Assembly: GCA_029641185.1 (NCBI GenBank)
Contig: JAPWGK010000008.1
Coordinates: 930,001-994,000, forward strand
Length of the DNA stretch: 64,000 bases
Reading direction: 5' to 3'
From: Pseudofabraea citricarpa
Lineage: Eukaryota; Ascomycota; Leotiomycetes; Helotiales; Dermateaceae
The notes under the pieces were generated by a model. That model did no database searches, was not told the origin of the DNA, and saw only the letters and a list, made by a program, of their open reading frames with translations. A program made the position numbers and the translations under genes. Position 1 is the first letter of the stretch. The number at the start of each line of letters is the position of its first letter. Shown here in pieces: positions 1 to 11,021 of the stretch.

Positions 1-24
1 AAATGGCTATTCTTCTTTCACCTT

Positions 25-64
25 AATACTCACCAAATACTCACCAAATACTCACCAAATACTG
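25..64. repeat. 11-bp tandem repeat
   Basis: About 3.6 head-to-tail copies of an 11-bp unit (AATACTCACCA and its permutations) lie about 340 bp upstream of the transcription factor start. Seen directly. No function is evident. Confidence 0.9.
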
Positions 65-406
65 TTTTTTACTGAATATGTGTAAAAGCTCAAGTAGAAG
101 CTCAGACTTCCGTGAGGTCTTCTGTGCCTCTTCTTATAATTATCTACCTATTGGTACCGTACTTTTCTGTTTATATTTGTAGTAGATCACGAGGTAAATC
201 GACTAGGGTGAATGTTTCTCCGTGCTCGGGTATCGTGACAAATCTCCTCTCCCTCGCGACCTCACCAACTTATGCTATCCATCAGGCCCAACTTGACTTC
301 TATTCTCCTCATTCCATAAATTTATATACCATAGCCAAATAGAGCCGCGATGGGGAAAACGTCATCAACATATTAAATTCGCCATTGCTCACCACGTGAA
401 TAAGCC

Positions 407-3400
407 ATGTCTAAAGATACACGAAAGACGTCACGAAGAACTCATATTACGACAGCTTGTGACAGATGTCGTGAGAGTAAGATCAAGTGTGATGGTTCTC
501 GTCCCAAGTGTGGCAATTGCCAGAAGGGCAGACCGAAGCTGTGTATCTATCAACAAGAGGGCGATCGAAGACAGTACGTTTCATTTTTCATTAGAAAACA
601 GACTTCGCACCATGTCATTTGTGTTGGCATCAAGGATTTTATAGCCGTTGCACAAATTTCATATGCCATAAATCTTGGTACCTCGGCAAAAATTGTCCTA
701 CAGCGACAACATGACCAGACTAATTTTTGAATAGCATATCGCTACGTAAAGCCGTGGAGGTTTTCTCGAGCAGACTTAGCCAGCTCGAAAGATTTATCGA
801 AGTCCAAAGTTTGGAAATACCTGCGCCTAAGCCGGAGGACGAACTTATGCTGAAGAGACTGCTTGCAACTCCAGACATCCCAGGAAGATCTGACACATTA
901 TCGAAAACACAATTTACGAACCCTGGGATTGCAACTTCGGATTTTGCAACGCCTTGCAATCAATTTTCTCAAGAATCACTCGATCAGGATTTACAGGGCT
1001 TCTCCAGGGATGATCCTATCCTTTCAGGGCTTGAGAACCTAGACGCGTATTTTCAGGAACTATCAACACCCCCGCTTCTGGACAACCACCAAAGATTCGA
1101 TGCCCTGTCTGAAACCAGCATCAACGCATTTAATCATGAGCCATTAGATTGGGATATCATAAATTCAAACTCTAGTCTAATGCCAGCAGATTTCACACCC
1201 ACCTTAGAAAACTTCTACTATCCTTCATCCAGTGGAAATCCGGATCTCACTGTTCCGGTTCTTCGAGGGCTTGATTCTCAACTAGAGGCACCTGATCTCT
1301 CCGATACTGAAACAAGCCAATCAAGCGACGACGATAAAGATGAACTCATTGAGCAAATCTCATATCGGATGGGCTCATTGCAAATAGCCGAAGACGGAGA
1401 GCTGAGGTATTTTGGCGCCACATCCAATCTGAATCTGCTTGATAATACATGGCAACAAACAGGTCACGAAGGATCTTACACTCGCTCCAGAACGAAAGAA
1501 ATCATCAAGGCAGCAGGTCTCGGTGAACTAGCTAACCAAACGATCATTGACCACTTGACCAATCTCTACTTCGCGTGGGAAGATTCAAGTTTGCATGTCG
1601 TAGATCGAGAAGTGTATGAAGAGCAAAGGAAGCGCTATGAAGTTGAGAACGATGTCAGCACATTCTACTCGGAAACTCTAACTAATGCTATGTGCGTCCA
1701 TCTCCCAAATAAGTAACACATTTTGTTGAAAGTCTCGGAATTGATTGACATGTTTAATAGTTGTGCTTTTGGATCTCTATACAATTTCGAGCGAGCTTCA
1801 CAATTTCCGCCCCCCGAGTTCTTTTTTGATAGAGCAAAGGTTTTGCTAGAGTTGGAGCTTGACAATCCTCGAGTTGCAACTGTTCAAGCATTAATAATAA
1901 TGAGTAATTATGAGGCGGCATGTACAAAAGATGCTCGTGGTTGGTTATACAGTGGTATGTCTATCCTCTTTCGTTGTTTAATTGCACGACAAAATGTGGG
2001 AGTGATAATTGAAAAACAATTTCTGACTGCCTTCAATTAGGAATGGCTGTACGCATAGCACTCGATCTGGGCTTACATGTTGATATGAGTTTTCATGTAG
2101 AGAGCGGGCAGATGAGCAAAGCTGCTGCAGAGGTCAGAAAAGTGGCTTTCTGGGGGAGCTTCGTTATTAATCAGTAAGCCAGACGAGATTTGATTTTCTT
2201 TATTCTCCCCCATATATTTTCTTCAACTGTTAGAGCTTGAACCCAAACTCTCATCTACTGGGAAAATACAAAAAATATGCTTCTTTTCCCTTCCCCAGAT
2301 CTACACAGCACTTGGCTTAGAAGGCCGAACTTATTAATTATATTGCAGATATACTGACGTGTTCCTCAGTGTGTGGGGGTTCTATCTAGGAAGACCGCCA
2401 ATGCACATCAAAGCCGAAGAAATCTCGGTGAAAAAGCCGATAATTTCACTCGATGAAACACAACAAACCAACTGTGGGCTGCATGGATCTGTGTTGCCTT
2501 CTACCAATCTTTCACGCTCAGTTTTGGTACAATGGGTCCAAATATGCGAAATTATGAGCGACCTCAGCTATACAGTGTAAGCGTTCCTCGATTAAAACGT
2601 ATTTTTATTTTGCTCATGTCCTTAGCTATGGTTGTATCAATGTCACGAAACACGTCGTGCAAGCTTTAGCGGCAAATGTTCATGTCCGGATAGATGAGTG
2701 GTATAGAGATCTCCCCGAAGATTTCAGGGTCGATGCCGATGATCAGCGTAGTGATTATGCCCCACATGTTTTGCTCTTAGGGTAAGTCTGAATTTGATGC
2801 TCCTTTCTAATTTATTTCGTATCTTTATTGTGTACTGAAAAGCATGGCACTTTACATTGGTTTGTGGATATACTTGGCATACCTCATGTAGTAAAGGTTC
2901 GACCTCTAGCTGACTATACCAGGATGCAACACCAACAATTTTTGATATATATCCACCGGCCATTCATCTCCAAATACAGCTATCAGCCCTACCCCCCTGT
3001 TGGACGAGGTTCCATCCATGCCCGAGAGACGAGTATTAACTGCGCCGTTACAATCTCCAAGCTATTGACCAAGTATAAATTAGCATACGGTCTGCGCTAC
3101 GTCAACTTACAAATTGTCTCCATTGTTTTCTCAGCAGCTCTCATACTTGTTTTTGCTACTGTATCCGAGATAGGCGGTCAGAACCATGCAGATCTCGATA
3201 TGCATTTGTCTACCTGCTGCGATGCGTTGGAGGAGCTCGGGAATACATTCCAGAACGCCACACGAGCGCTAAGAGTACTTTATTCTATCAAGCAGACATG
3301 GCAGGCTAAGCTTTTGACGTCGACGGGATCGAAGCGAAGGAGTTCTAAGTTAAGGGGCTCAGGAAATGTTCGGAAAAGAAGATCAGGTCATCAGCCCTCG

Positions 3401-3445
3401 CTATCTCACATTCAGGCAAATTCTACACTGAACTTGGGTGTTTAG
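407..3445 (+). CDS. Zn2Cys6 fungal-specific transcription factor
   Basis: Predicted nuclear DNA-binding regulator of about 785 residues. Proposed exons are 407-573, 735-1691, 1761-1954, 2041-2173, 2349-2576, 2626-2781 and 2923-3445; phases agree at every junction. The first exon carries a binuclear zinc cluster, CDRCRESKIKC followed by CGNC and a last Cys (spacing C-x2-C-x6-C-x6-C-x2-C-x7-C). Exon 2 opens with a heptad-like stretch (RKAVEVFSSRLSQLERFIEV) typical of the linker/dimerisation helix in NirA-like regulators. An acidic Ser-rich middle follows, then a fungal-specific transcription factor domain (exons 3-7, including MAVRIALDLGLH and FLIYIHRPFISKYS). The start is the first ATG before the zinc cluster. 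The regulon cannot be told from sequence. The next gene downstream on the same strand is a hydrolase, with no sign of co-regulation. Confidence 0.88.
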
Positions 3446-3701
3446 CGGTGCTTGACAAGATAGAAATGAAAACATACCTACCCTCGCTACCTAGCTAGGT
3501 ATCAATCAAAGAGATCGCTTCGCTTAATTTGATTTCTGTTGCGAGATACTGTAATGCATCCAGATGTATCCGTCTTTGGCATGATAGAAAGTAATCCCGT
3601 GGGGTTTCTCTATGCTTTGAATGCATGGACTTTTTCCTTCTTGCTTGTTTCTTCTTCGGGAATTTCTCACGATTCAAATCCCGCAGGTATCACGTGTCAG
3701 G

Positions 3702-6421
3702 ATGGTGGAGCCGGCCGCCAAGGTTCACATGCCATTCCCCATCCCCAATCTCGTGGCTCCACGATTCATGCCCCGGATCCAGAATCCCACCGAAGCTCCC
3801 ACCAACCACCACCACCATCTCGCACAACGGACAGCATCCTATTCGCCCACTCAGCCTGACAATCGCCGCAGGTACGTCCGAGGTTCAAGGTAGCTCGTCT
3901 TTTGTACGATCATAAGACCGACAGGATTTCGCACAGTGGACGAGCTACGTACCTTGCCGTAATCATCACCATGACTTGATATGCGACGGCCACACTCCGC
4001 TCTCTCTTTCTCCTGCCCCTCTATCTGTTATCCTTTTCTCTAGCATTGCTTTGCATATTAATTCTACGCATCTGGGATAGACGGGCCATATTACTAGACA
4101 CTGTCCTTTCATTCTTATCGACCTCTCCTTCGGCCGCGGAGCACATGCCAATAAGTTCTTTGTTCTAACCTGCATCACCTCACAATACATCTCGCCCTGG
4201 CATCGCCGAAACACCCATACCAGGATGATAGGTACGGCGCATTGTCCTTCTGATGGTACTCAAACACTGATTGCATATCCAGATCATGTCTTGGGCCGTC
4301 CTTCTGTGCAGTTTCGCAAGATCCAAGTACTAGCCGTGGTATCATTTTGGTCATTCTATCTTTTCAAGTATGTCGCTTTCACATGCTGTATGACTGTCGC
4401 TGACGAGAATCAGAGGTAACCATCATGGCCCACCGACTGCGCGAAAGATCTCCCGAGTCCTGTCGAAACTTCTCACGCCCTGGCAAACCCTCGTCATAAC
4501 CCTCCTATATTTATATATTGCTCGAAATCTCGGAAAACTTCTTGGACTTGAATGTCCTGAACCGCTGGCAAACCTGTACACACGTTCATATTTCCGAGCA
4601 ACATGGATCACAACGGCATTAGATGCGGGATTTTGGTCGGCAATGCGAATAAAACGGAAGTGGATAAGAGATTTGGCAAGCATGGTTTTCACCGTCTATT
4701 ACTTGATCGCCGCTGAACAAGCGGATGAAAAGGTTAGAAAGGTGAGAGCTTTGCTTACCGTCGACCATCTGCGTGTGAGCTGGAATAAACCAACGACTCC
4801 ATATCTAAAGTTTATCACGAACCTTTCCAGGCCAAGGTTCATGAGATATCCTCCCCGCGCTATCCGTATACCCAGACCGCCCACAAGCGACTACAAAGCG
4901 CCTGTAAATGCCTGGCTATATTTCGATGGCCCTGTTTCTGCGCTGAAGAATCATACCAAGGTCGTGCTGGACATACCGGGCGGTGGATTCGTTGCCATGA
5001 ACCCAAGGACTCATGACGACAGACTATTTGCATGGGCAGGTAAAACTGGCCTGCCAATACTCAGCTTAGACTATAAGAAGGCACCAGAATATCCTTATCC
5101 ATATGCACTGAACGAGTGTTATGATGTTTACAACACCATCATTGCAAGTCGCGGTCGTTGTGTTGGCTTGTCAGGTGGCTTTGTACCTAGAATTGTGATT
5201 GCTGGAGATAGTGCTGGTGGAAATCTTGCAACAAGTCTTACGCTCATGATCATCGAGTCTGGGTCCACAGACACGCGAAAATACCTCGGTCAAAATCAAC
5301 TTGCTATTCCAGATGGTTTGGTTCTCATCTATCCGAATTTGGATATGAACATTGGTAGTTGGATGTCAGACGAACAAATGTCTTTGATCCGAGACCGACG
5401 TACGCAGAAACAGAACCAAGATATTATCAGTCGGAAGAGTATGCAATATACTCATCTAGCCGGAACTCCACATCCTTCCGACAATGAAGAAACCTCCGTG
5501 AGCCCTCCAAAGCTCCCTTCACCCTCCGAGGAACCCGCGTCTCCAAAATCTCAACCTCAGTACTCAACTGCAGTGACTGATCCAGCCACAAGCGCTCCGC
5601 GACATCACAACCGAACACTTTCATCATCACATCACCCACAGCCGCTTAAAACTCGTCTTGCCATGTCATCCATGATCTCCTACTTCAATGACCGGATTCT
5701 CGCACCTGAAATGTTGCGATCCATGGTCATTCTATATATCGGACCTCACAATCGTCCTGACTTTACTACCGACTACCTATTATCACCTATACTCGCTCCC
5801 GATACCTTACTCACACACTTCCCTAAAACATACATCCTTACAGGAGAACGCGATCCTCTTGTAGATGACACGGTGATCTTTGCTGGACGATTAAGAAAAG
5901 CGAAGCTAGCCAAGCACGAACAAGAACTGGCCAAGGGCATGACGCCCAAGAAGGAATTTGACGATCGGGACGTTGTCGAGGTAGCGTTGATTCCGGGAAT
6001 CAGTCATGGATTCATGCAGTTCGTGTCGGTCTTCCCTGAAGGCTGGAAGTATATCTACAAGACGGGCAAGTACATTGAAGAGGTTTTCGCGACGGCAGAA
6101 GAAGGTGACACACATACCGAACCACCCACACCCGGCGTGTCATCACATCACCGAAGACGCATGAGCAGCTCGGGTGATGAGGATATGGGATTGGAGATGA
6201 GTATGAGCAGCAAGAGCCGCGCGAAACAGAGAGAAGAGAAGGAAACACGGAAGAGAAAGGAGAAATTGTTACAGGAGCAGCTCAAAGAACGCAAAGCCAT
6301 GCGCGGCGCACCGAAGAGGCAGAAAAGTATGGTTAGTCTGGCATCTGAGGCGGATCTCCTTGGAAGGAGGATGTTAGGTCTCGCTGGGTCTTTAACTTCT
6401 ACGGGCGACAGCCCCTCATAG
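3702..6421 (+). CDS. Hormone-sensitive-lipase-type alpha/beta hydrolase
   Basis: Predicted esterase or lipase of about 725 residues. Proposed exons are 3702-3871 and 4414-6421. A small His-rich first exon (NHHHH) joins across a 542-nt intron, long for this window. A hydrophobic segment near residues 75-95 may anchor the protein in a membrane. The catalytic fold shows an oxyanion motif IPGGGF (about 244-249), where the usual HSL His is Pro, the nucleophile in GDSAGG (Ser about 323), the acid in GERDPLVDD and the His in GISHGF. A Ser/Pro-rich insertion of about 100 residues interrupts the cap region, and the C-terminus is a charged Lys/Arg/Glu-rich tail. This layout resembles large fungal steryl-acetyl-hydrolase or HSL-like lipases acting on lipid esters. 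The catalytic core is certain; the first exon is less so, and the gene could start within the second exon. Confidence 0.8.
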
Positions 6422-6563
6422 GCAAGAAAAAGAATTCACAATCAACGCCCATTGATGAAACCAAACTTTTCAAAAATTGCTTTTCAATCCTATGCTAAGA
6501 TCTTTCTTCTTTTTATTCTATACATGACGTTCCAGAGGTATCAAACATAGCAAAGTTGCAAAT

Positions 6564-9015
6564 CTAGAATCTCAAGTCCCAGCCGATCTTAGGACCCAGC
6601 TTAGGTAGCTCATCAGCGACGCTCTGGACATCCTTGTCTCCTCTTCCACTTAGGCAAATAACAATGTCTTGGTCTTTCTCCATCGTCTTGGCAAGTTCTA
6701 CTGCACCATAGACGGCGTGAGCTGTCTCCAATGCAGGAATAATACCTTCAAGCTGACTGATCAAGCGGAATCCAATGAAAGCCTCTTCATCAGTAGCAGC
6801 AATGAACTTGGCACGCTCGTTATCTTTCCAAGATGCGAGCTCAGGTCCAACTCCGGGATAATCAAGTCCAGCAGAGACGGAATGGGTGTCGGAGATCTGA
6901 CCATGCTTGTCTTGCAAGACGTAGGTGCGAACTCCGTGAAGAACGCCCTTGCTTCCACCAGTTAAGGTTGCAGAATGTCTGTCGGTGTCGACTCCGTCAC
7001 CTCCAGCCTCTACACCAAGCAGCTTGACGCTTGGGTCTTTGGAGAATGGGTAGAACATGCCCACTGCATTACTGCCGCCTCCGACGCAAGCGACAACAGC
7101 ATCGGGAAGCTTGCCTCGCTTCTCTTGCATTTGATACTTGGTCTCGTTACCAATAACAGATTGGAAAGTTCTGACAATAGTCGGGAATGGATGGGGTCCA
7201 ATAGCAGATCCCAAAATGTAATGGGTTGTGTCGAGCTTGACGACCCAAGCGCGCATCGCTTCATTAACAGCATCACGTAGTGTACGCGAGCCGGCTTCAA
7301 CAGCAATGACCGAAGCGCCAAGGAGCTTGATTCGGAAAACATTCAATGCCTGTCTTCGTACATCTTCCTATATAGGTGTTAGCATAAGAATAGGTTTGAT
7401 TTCTTGGAATACTTACAGCTCCCATGTAGATCGTGCACTTCATGCCGAACTTGGCGCAGACTGTTGCGGTAGCTACACCGTGCTGTCCAGCACCAGTTTC
7501 AGCAATAATCTCAGTCTTTCCTAATCTTCGTGCAAGCAGAATCTGTCCCAATGCATTATTAATCTTGTGACTTCCAGTGTGGTTCAGGTCCTCTCTTTTC
7601 AACCAGATATTGGCCCCTCCAGCATGCTCAGTTAGTCTTTCGGCAAGATGTAGCTGGCCGGGTCTTCCCATCCATGGATAGTATGATCTGTATTCTTCCC
7701 AGAAAGCTGGGTCATCCTTGATCTTGTTGAATCCCTCCTCGACCTCAGACAAGCAGTCCATAAGCGATTCTGGTACATACTGACCACCAAATTCACCAAA
7801 TCTTGAGGGTACTGCGGCAGGATCTGCTTGGCCGTTTGCGTTTAGAGCTTCAATCTGGTCTGCTAGTCCAGCTTCTGTATCATCCCGATCCCGAATGATG
7901 CCATCGACATGTACGGTCTTGCCATTCGGTTCTTGGGCTTCGTGCAGCGTCTCGACGATTCCGACCTCTCTGGTTAGTCCTTGGGTAGGGTCATTTCTTC
8001 GTCCACAGACCTCAGCACAATATTCCTCGACCTTCTTGGCTCCTTGTCCGGGAGGAGCATCTTTCAGATGTGTAATAATTTGACTTCCAATAACAACACC
8101 ATCTGCTATCTTTGCTACACTCAAAAAGTGATCGCGTGTGCTGACACCAAATCCAACTGCAGCAGGAACGTTTCCAGAATATTCCTTTACCCGTTTTAAG
8201 AGGTCAGGTAATCCTGCGTTCAATGTTCCTGTCGCACCTGTAACGCCCATTCTCGATACGACATATATGAAAGAGTCGGCTAATTTGCAGAGAAGTTTCA
8301 TTCGAGTCTCGGAGGTTGCCGGCGCGATGAGAGGGACATATGATAGTCTGCGATAATTCTTAGCATGGGAATACTCCAGAACACGTCATAACATACCCGC
8401 CCTTTTTGCAGAAATTTCGGAAGCTCACAGCTTCTTCCGGAGGCAAATCAACAATAATGAAACCATTGACACCAGCCTCCCGGCAATCTTTCAATAATCT
8501 ATCTTCTCCATAGCTAAGCATAGGGTTGTAGTAACCCATGAATAATACTGGTGCTTTTAAACCTTTCTTTCGTGCATCTCGGACGACTTGAAGTGTTGAC
8601 TCAATTGTGACTTTGTTTAGCAGCGCGACCTATTTGAACGTAAGCTAAAGTGCGAAGACTAATTAGAATGACTTCTACAAACAGTGTTGGCGATCTGAAT
8701 AGTTGGCCCATCTCCAATTGGGTCTGTGAAAGGAATTCCAAGCTCAATGATGTCTAGACATTGTTAGTCACAACTCTTCTGTGAGGAATCTTTGAAATTT
8801 ACCTGCACCACCGGCTTCCATTCCCAGCAAAATATCAACAGTCTCTCCAGGTGTAGGGTATCCTGAGGTGACATAAGTAACAAAGGCGGGCTTCAATCAA
8901 ATTAGCTATCAAATAACGGTCAAATGGCGGGGCAATTGTTGTAGCAATTAGTGGTGGGAGAACTTACTCTGCCCTCTTTCTTACATTGCGCGAAGGTATT
9001 CTTGAGTCCTTCCAT
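6564..9015 (-). CDS. TRP5: Bifunctional tryptophan synthase (alpha-beta fusion)
   Basis: Catalyses the last steps of tryptophan synthesis: cleavage of indole-3-glycerol phosphate and condensation of indole with serine (PLP-dependent). Exons on the minus strand are 8968-9015, 8803-8890, 8683-8753, 8397-8629, 7417-8347 and 6564-7367, giving 724 residues, the usual size for the fungal fused enzyme. The alpha half comes first ([17 protein letters not shown], then LFMGYYNP and the Gly-rich phosphate site GFGVSTRDH). The beta half starts at [11 protein letters not shown] and contains the PLP lysine in [10 protein letters not shown] and the PLP phosphate loop [10 protein letters not shown]. Fusion in the order alpha then beta is normal in fungi. 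A Cpc1/Gcn4-type site lies upstream, and the gene shares a roughly 310-bp intergenic region with the divergent SDHAF4-type gene. Known orthologue symbols differ by species (TRP5, trp-3, trpB). Confidence 0.97.
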
Positions 9016-9105
9016 GATTGCAAGCTGATTTATGTTCTTGCAAATGTTCAATCGTGTTTGGTTGTCAAGGAGAAGAATGATTGAATGACTCCAAAAGTTT
9101 TGGAA

Positions 9106-9112
9106 TGACTCA
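9106..9112. promoter_or_regulatory. Cpc1/Gcn4-type TGACTCA element
   Basis: A perfect TGACTCA heptamer lies 91 bp upstream of the tryptophan synthase start codon, and a near match (TGACTCC) lies at 9086-9092. This is the known binding site of the bZIP cross-pathway-control activator of amino-acid genes. The motif is seen; the role is inferred from motif plus gene identity. Confidence 0.6.
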
Positions 9113-9325
9113 AGACAACTCATTGTTGATTATCCGCCGCCCCTCGCTCGTTAGGGTTCACCGCCGGGGCAGAAAAAGGAGATAATCCGAGCGGGTCCGA
9201 TCCAGGAGCGCCGAGGACTTGGGACATCTTGAGTGCTCATCGCCACTAACAACATCATCTCCATCACTCTTGTACAACATTGCAACCTCAAAATCTTTCT
9301 GTGCGGGGCTTTAATACAAACAATC

Positions 9326-9787
9326 ATGTCACGCCTTCTTCCATCTAAGTTCCTCCTCCCATCTCGACGATTCTTCACCACATCTCCACGAACTCTTGCG
9401 TTTGCGACAGGTCCAGCTCCGCCACGCCTACCTCCTAAAGAGCAGGAAGAATTCGAGCGTCTTCAGAGATCATCTACGGGCGCATTCAGTACACCGAAAC
9501 CTTCTGTGGTGGCAACACCAGCGACCTCTTCAGCAAGACCGCAAATCAATCAGAGCCCAGCTTCTGCCCCGGCAGAGACTCAAGATACGATAGACGCACG
9601 TGTTGCTGCAACAGGGAAGGGAGAAGAACTGCATCCAGATATCAGACGAGGGGCAAAGCCAGAGTTTGAGGGGGAAGTGAATCCAAAGACCGGAGAGGTT
9701 GGTGGACCCAAAAATGAACCTTTAAGATGGGGAAGCACAGAGAATAGTGGCGACTGGAGTTACAATGGACGAGTGACGGATTTTTAA
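9326..9787 (+). CDS. Succinate dehydrogenase assembly factor 4 (DUF1674) type protein
   Basis: Small mitochondrial protein of 153 residues in one exon. The N-terminus (MSRLLPSKFLLPSRRFF) is basic and hydroxylated with no acidic residue, as in a matrix-targeting presequence. A low-complexity Ala/Pro/Ser middle follows. The C-terminal block (residues about 120-153) has the DUF1674 hallmarks: NPKTGEVGGPKNEPLRWG, then GDWSYNGRVTDF ending exactly at the stop. Family members (yeast Sdh8, human SDHAF4) chaperone the flavinated Sdh1 subunit of complex II. The start is the first ATG in frame, and it gives the presequence. Transcribed divergently from the tryptophan synthase gene. Confidence 0.87.
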   Translation: MSRLLPSKFLLPSRRFFTTSPRTLAFATGPAPPRLPPKEQEEFERLQRSSTGAFSTPKPSVVATPATSSARPQINQSPASAPAETQDTIDARVAATGKGEELHPDIRRGAKPEFEGEVNPKTGEVGGPKNEPLRWGSTENSGDWSYNGRVTDF

Positions 9788-10225
9788 TGCTTTACCTGGT
9801 CCATGAGGCAGAAACATAGAAAAGATAAGGTTGTATGTAATATCAACGGTCGAAAGGTTCAATTGTATATTTGTAGATGATCCGAATAGAGAGGCTTTTA
9901 TCCTCTTTGACTCGCCAAGAGTATATCCTCAGATGAACTGAATGAAACCAGAAAACAATAAAGATAACCTCCATGTTGTAATATCTATTTAGATAGATTT
10001 GTCTATTTATGCTTTTCGGGCCGAGTCGATTCGTGCTTCTAGAAAAGCTGCCAACTGCTTGTTCCTAGAAGGAATAATAAGCGAGCAGTTGTCGTCACTG
10101 TCGCAGCCTGTCTGTCCGGTAATAATAAACATCCCTCTATTGAAAGGCGAAAAACAAAGAATAGTGCGTGTGTGTGTGCGTGGAAAAGAAAAGTAGGAAG
10201 AGAAACAATGAAAGAAAAGAATTTA
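9788..10225. other. Intergenic, 3' of SDHAF4-type gene
   Basis: A+T-rich 3' flank with no supported gene. A short GT run lies near 10165-10180. Confidence 0.6.
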
Positions 10226-10367
10226 TAGCCTTGGAAGGAATCGAATCTTCATCTTCCTGAATCGGAGACTGGGGTCTCCCAAAATTCCCCCTGGCCATGG
10301 CTCTGCCATGGCCAAGAGGAGGGTACCCAAACCGAACCAGGATATTCTACCACTGAACTACAAGGCC
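10226..10367 (-). tRNA. tRNA-Arg (UCG), with a 71-nt intron
   Basis: Read on the minus strand. A 7-bp acceptor stem (GGCCTTG at 10361-10367 with CAAGGCT, one G-U) is followed by TA, a D-arm GTTC-AGTGGTA-GAAT, an anticodon stem TCCTG/CAGGA, a 4-nt variable region and a T-arm with loop TTCGATT. The first half of the anticodon loop reads G-T-TCG-G, giving anticodon UCG (Arg, CGA codons). The intron (10261-10331) sits at the canonical position one base 3' of the anticodon and contains a near-perfect inverted repeat around GGCCATGG. Mature length is 71 nt without CCA. The isotype depends on how the anticodon stem is drawn: shifting it by one would give CGG (Pro). The Arg-like AGGAAGAT junction favours Arg. 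Confidence 0.72.
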
Positions 10368-11021
10368 GTTTTTGTTTCTGTTCCTACATATCTTGTGATA
10401 TAAAGAACGGCCCGACAATTTCCCTAAAGTGAATTCGGTAGCTGGTGTTGCTTCTTGGGAGATAGACGTATTTGTTATTAAGAAATAGGCAATACATAGG
10501 GTACTATCACGAAACTAGCAAGTATTAGAATATAGAGATTAGCACTTTGCGCTACTTGTTATACACGTATTTTGCACTTGTGACTCACATGAACCTCTTC
10601 CCAAACAACACTTTCCCGTATACTTTATGCAATAAAGACAAAGCGAAACTAGTGAAATCAATCCTCATTTTTTAAGTTCTGAAAAGTACTATGACTTTTA
10701 GAGTTGAAATTAGAATGATTGCAGTTGTGTTTTTAGCATTTGTTCTGATCTCGTTTATACTACATTTCCTTCCGTCAGACCAGGCAGTGCTTCAAGGCTG
10801 AGTCATTCACCGCCGCAAGAAGTAATTCTAGCGGCACACGGTGACTCTTTATTTCCTATATAGATACAACTCGTGTTATGGAAATCATCCATCTTTATTT
10901 CCTTCGCAATCAAGATTCAGCTTCAATTGGATATTCCGAAGCTCTTCGACTAGTCGCTTAAACTGATCATCGATACCCACAGTAGCTACAACCCCAGCAA
11001 TCAATCAATCAAACAATTAAG
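10368..11021. other. Intergenic, upstream of the RNA-ligase-fold gene
   Basis: No coding signal on either strand. The last part, rich in CAATCAATCAATCA just before the ATG, looks like a 5' leader. Confidence 0.55.
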
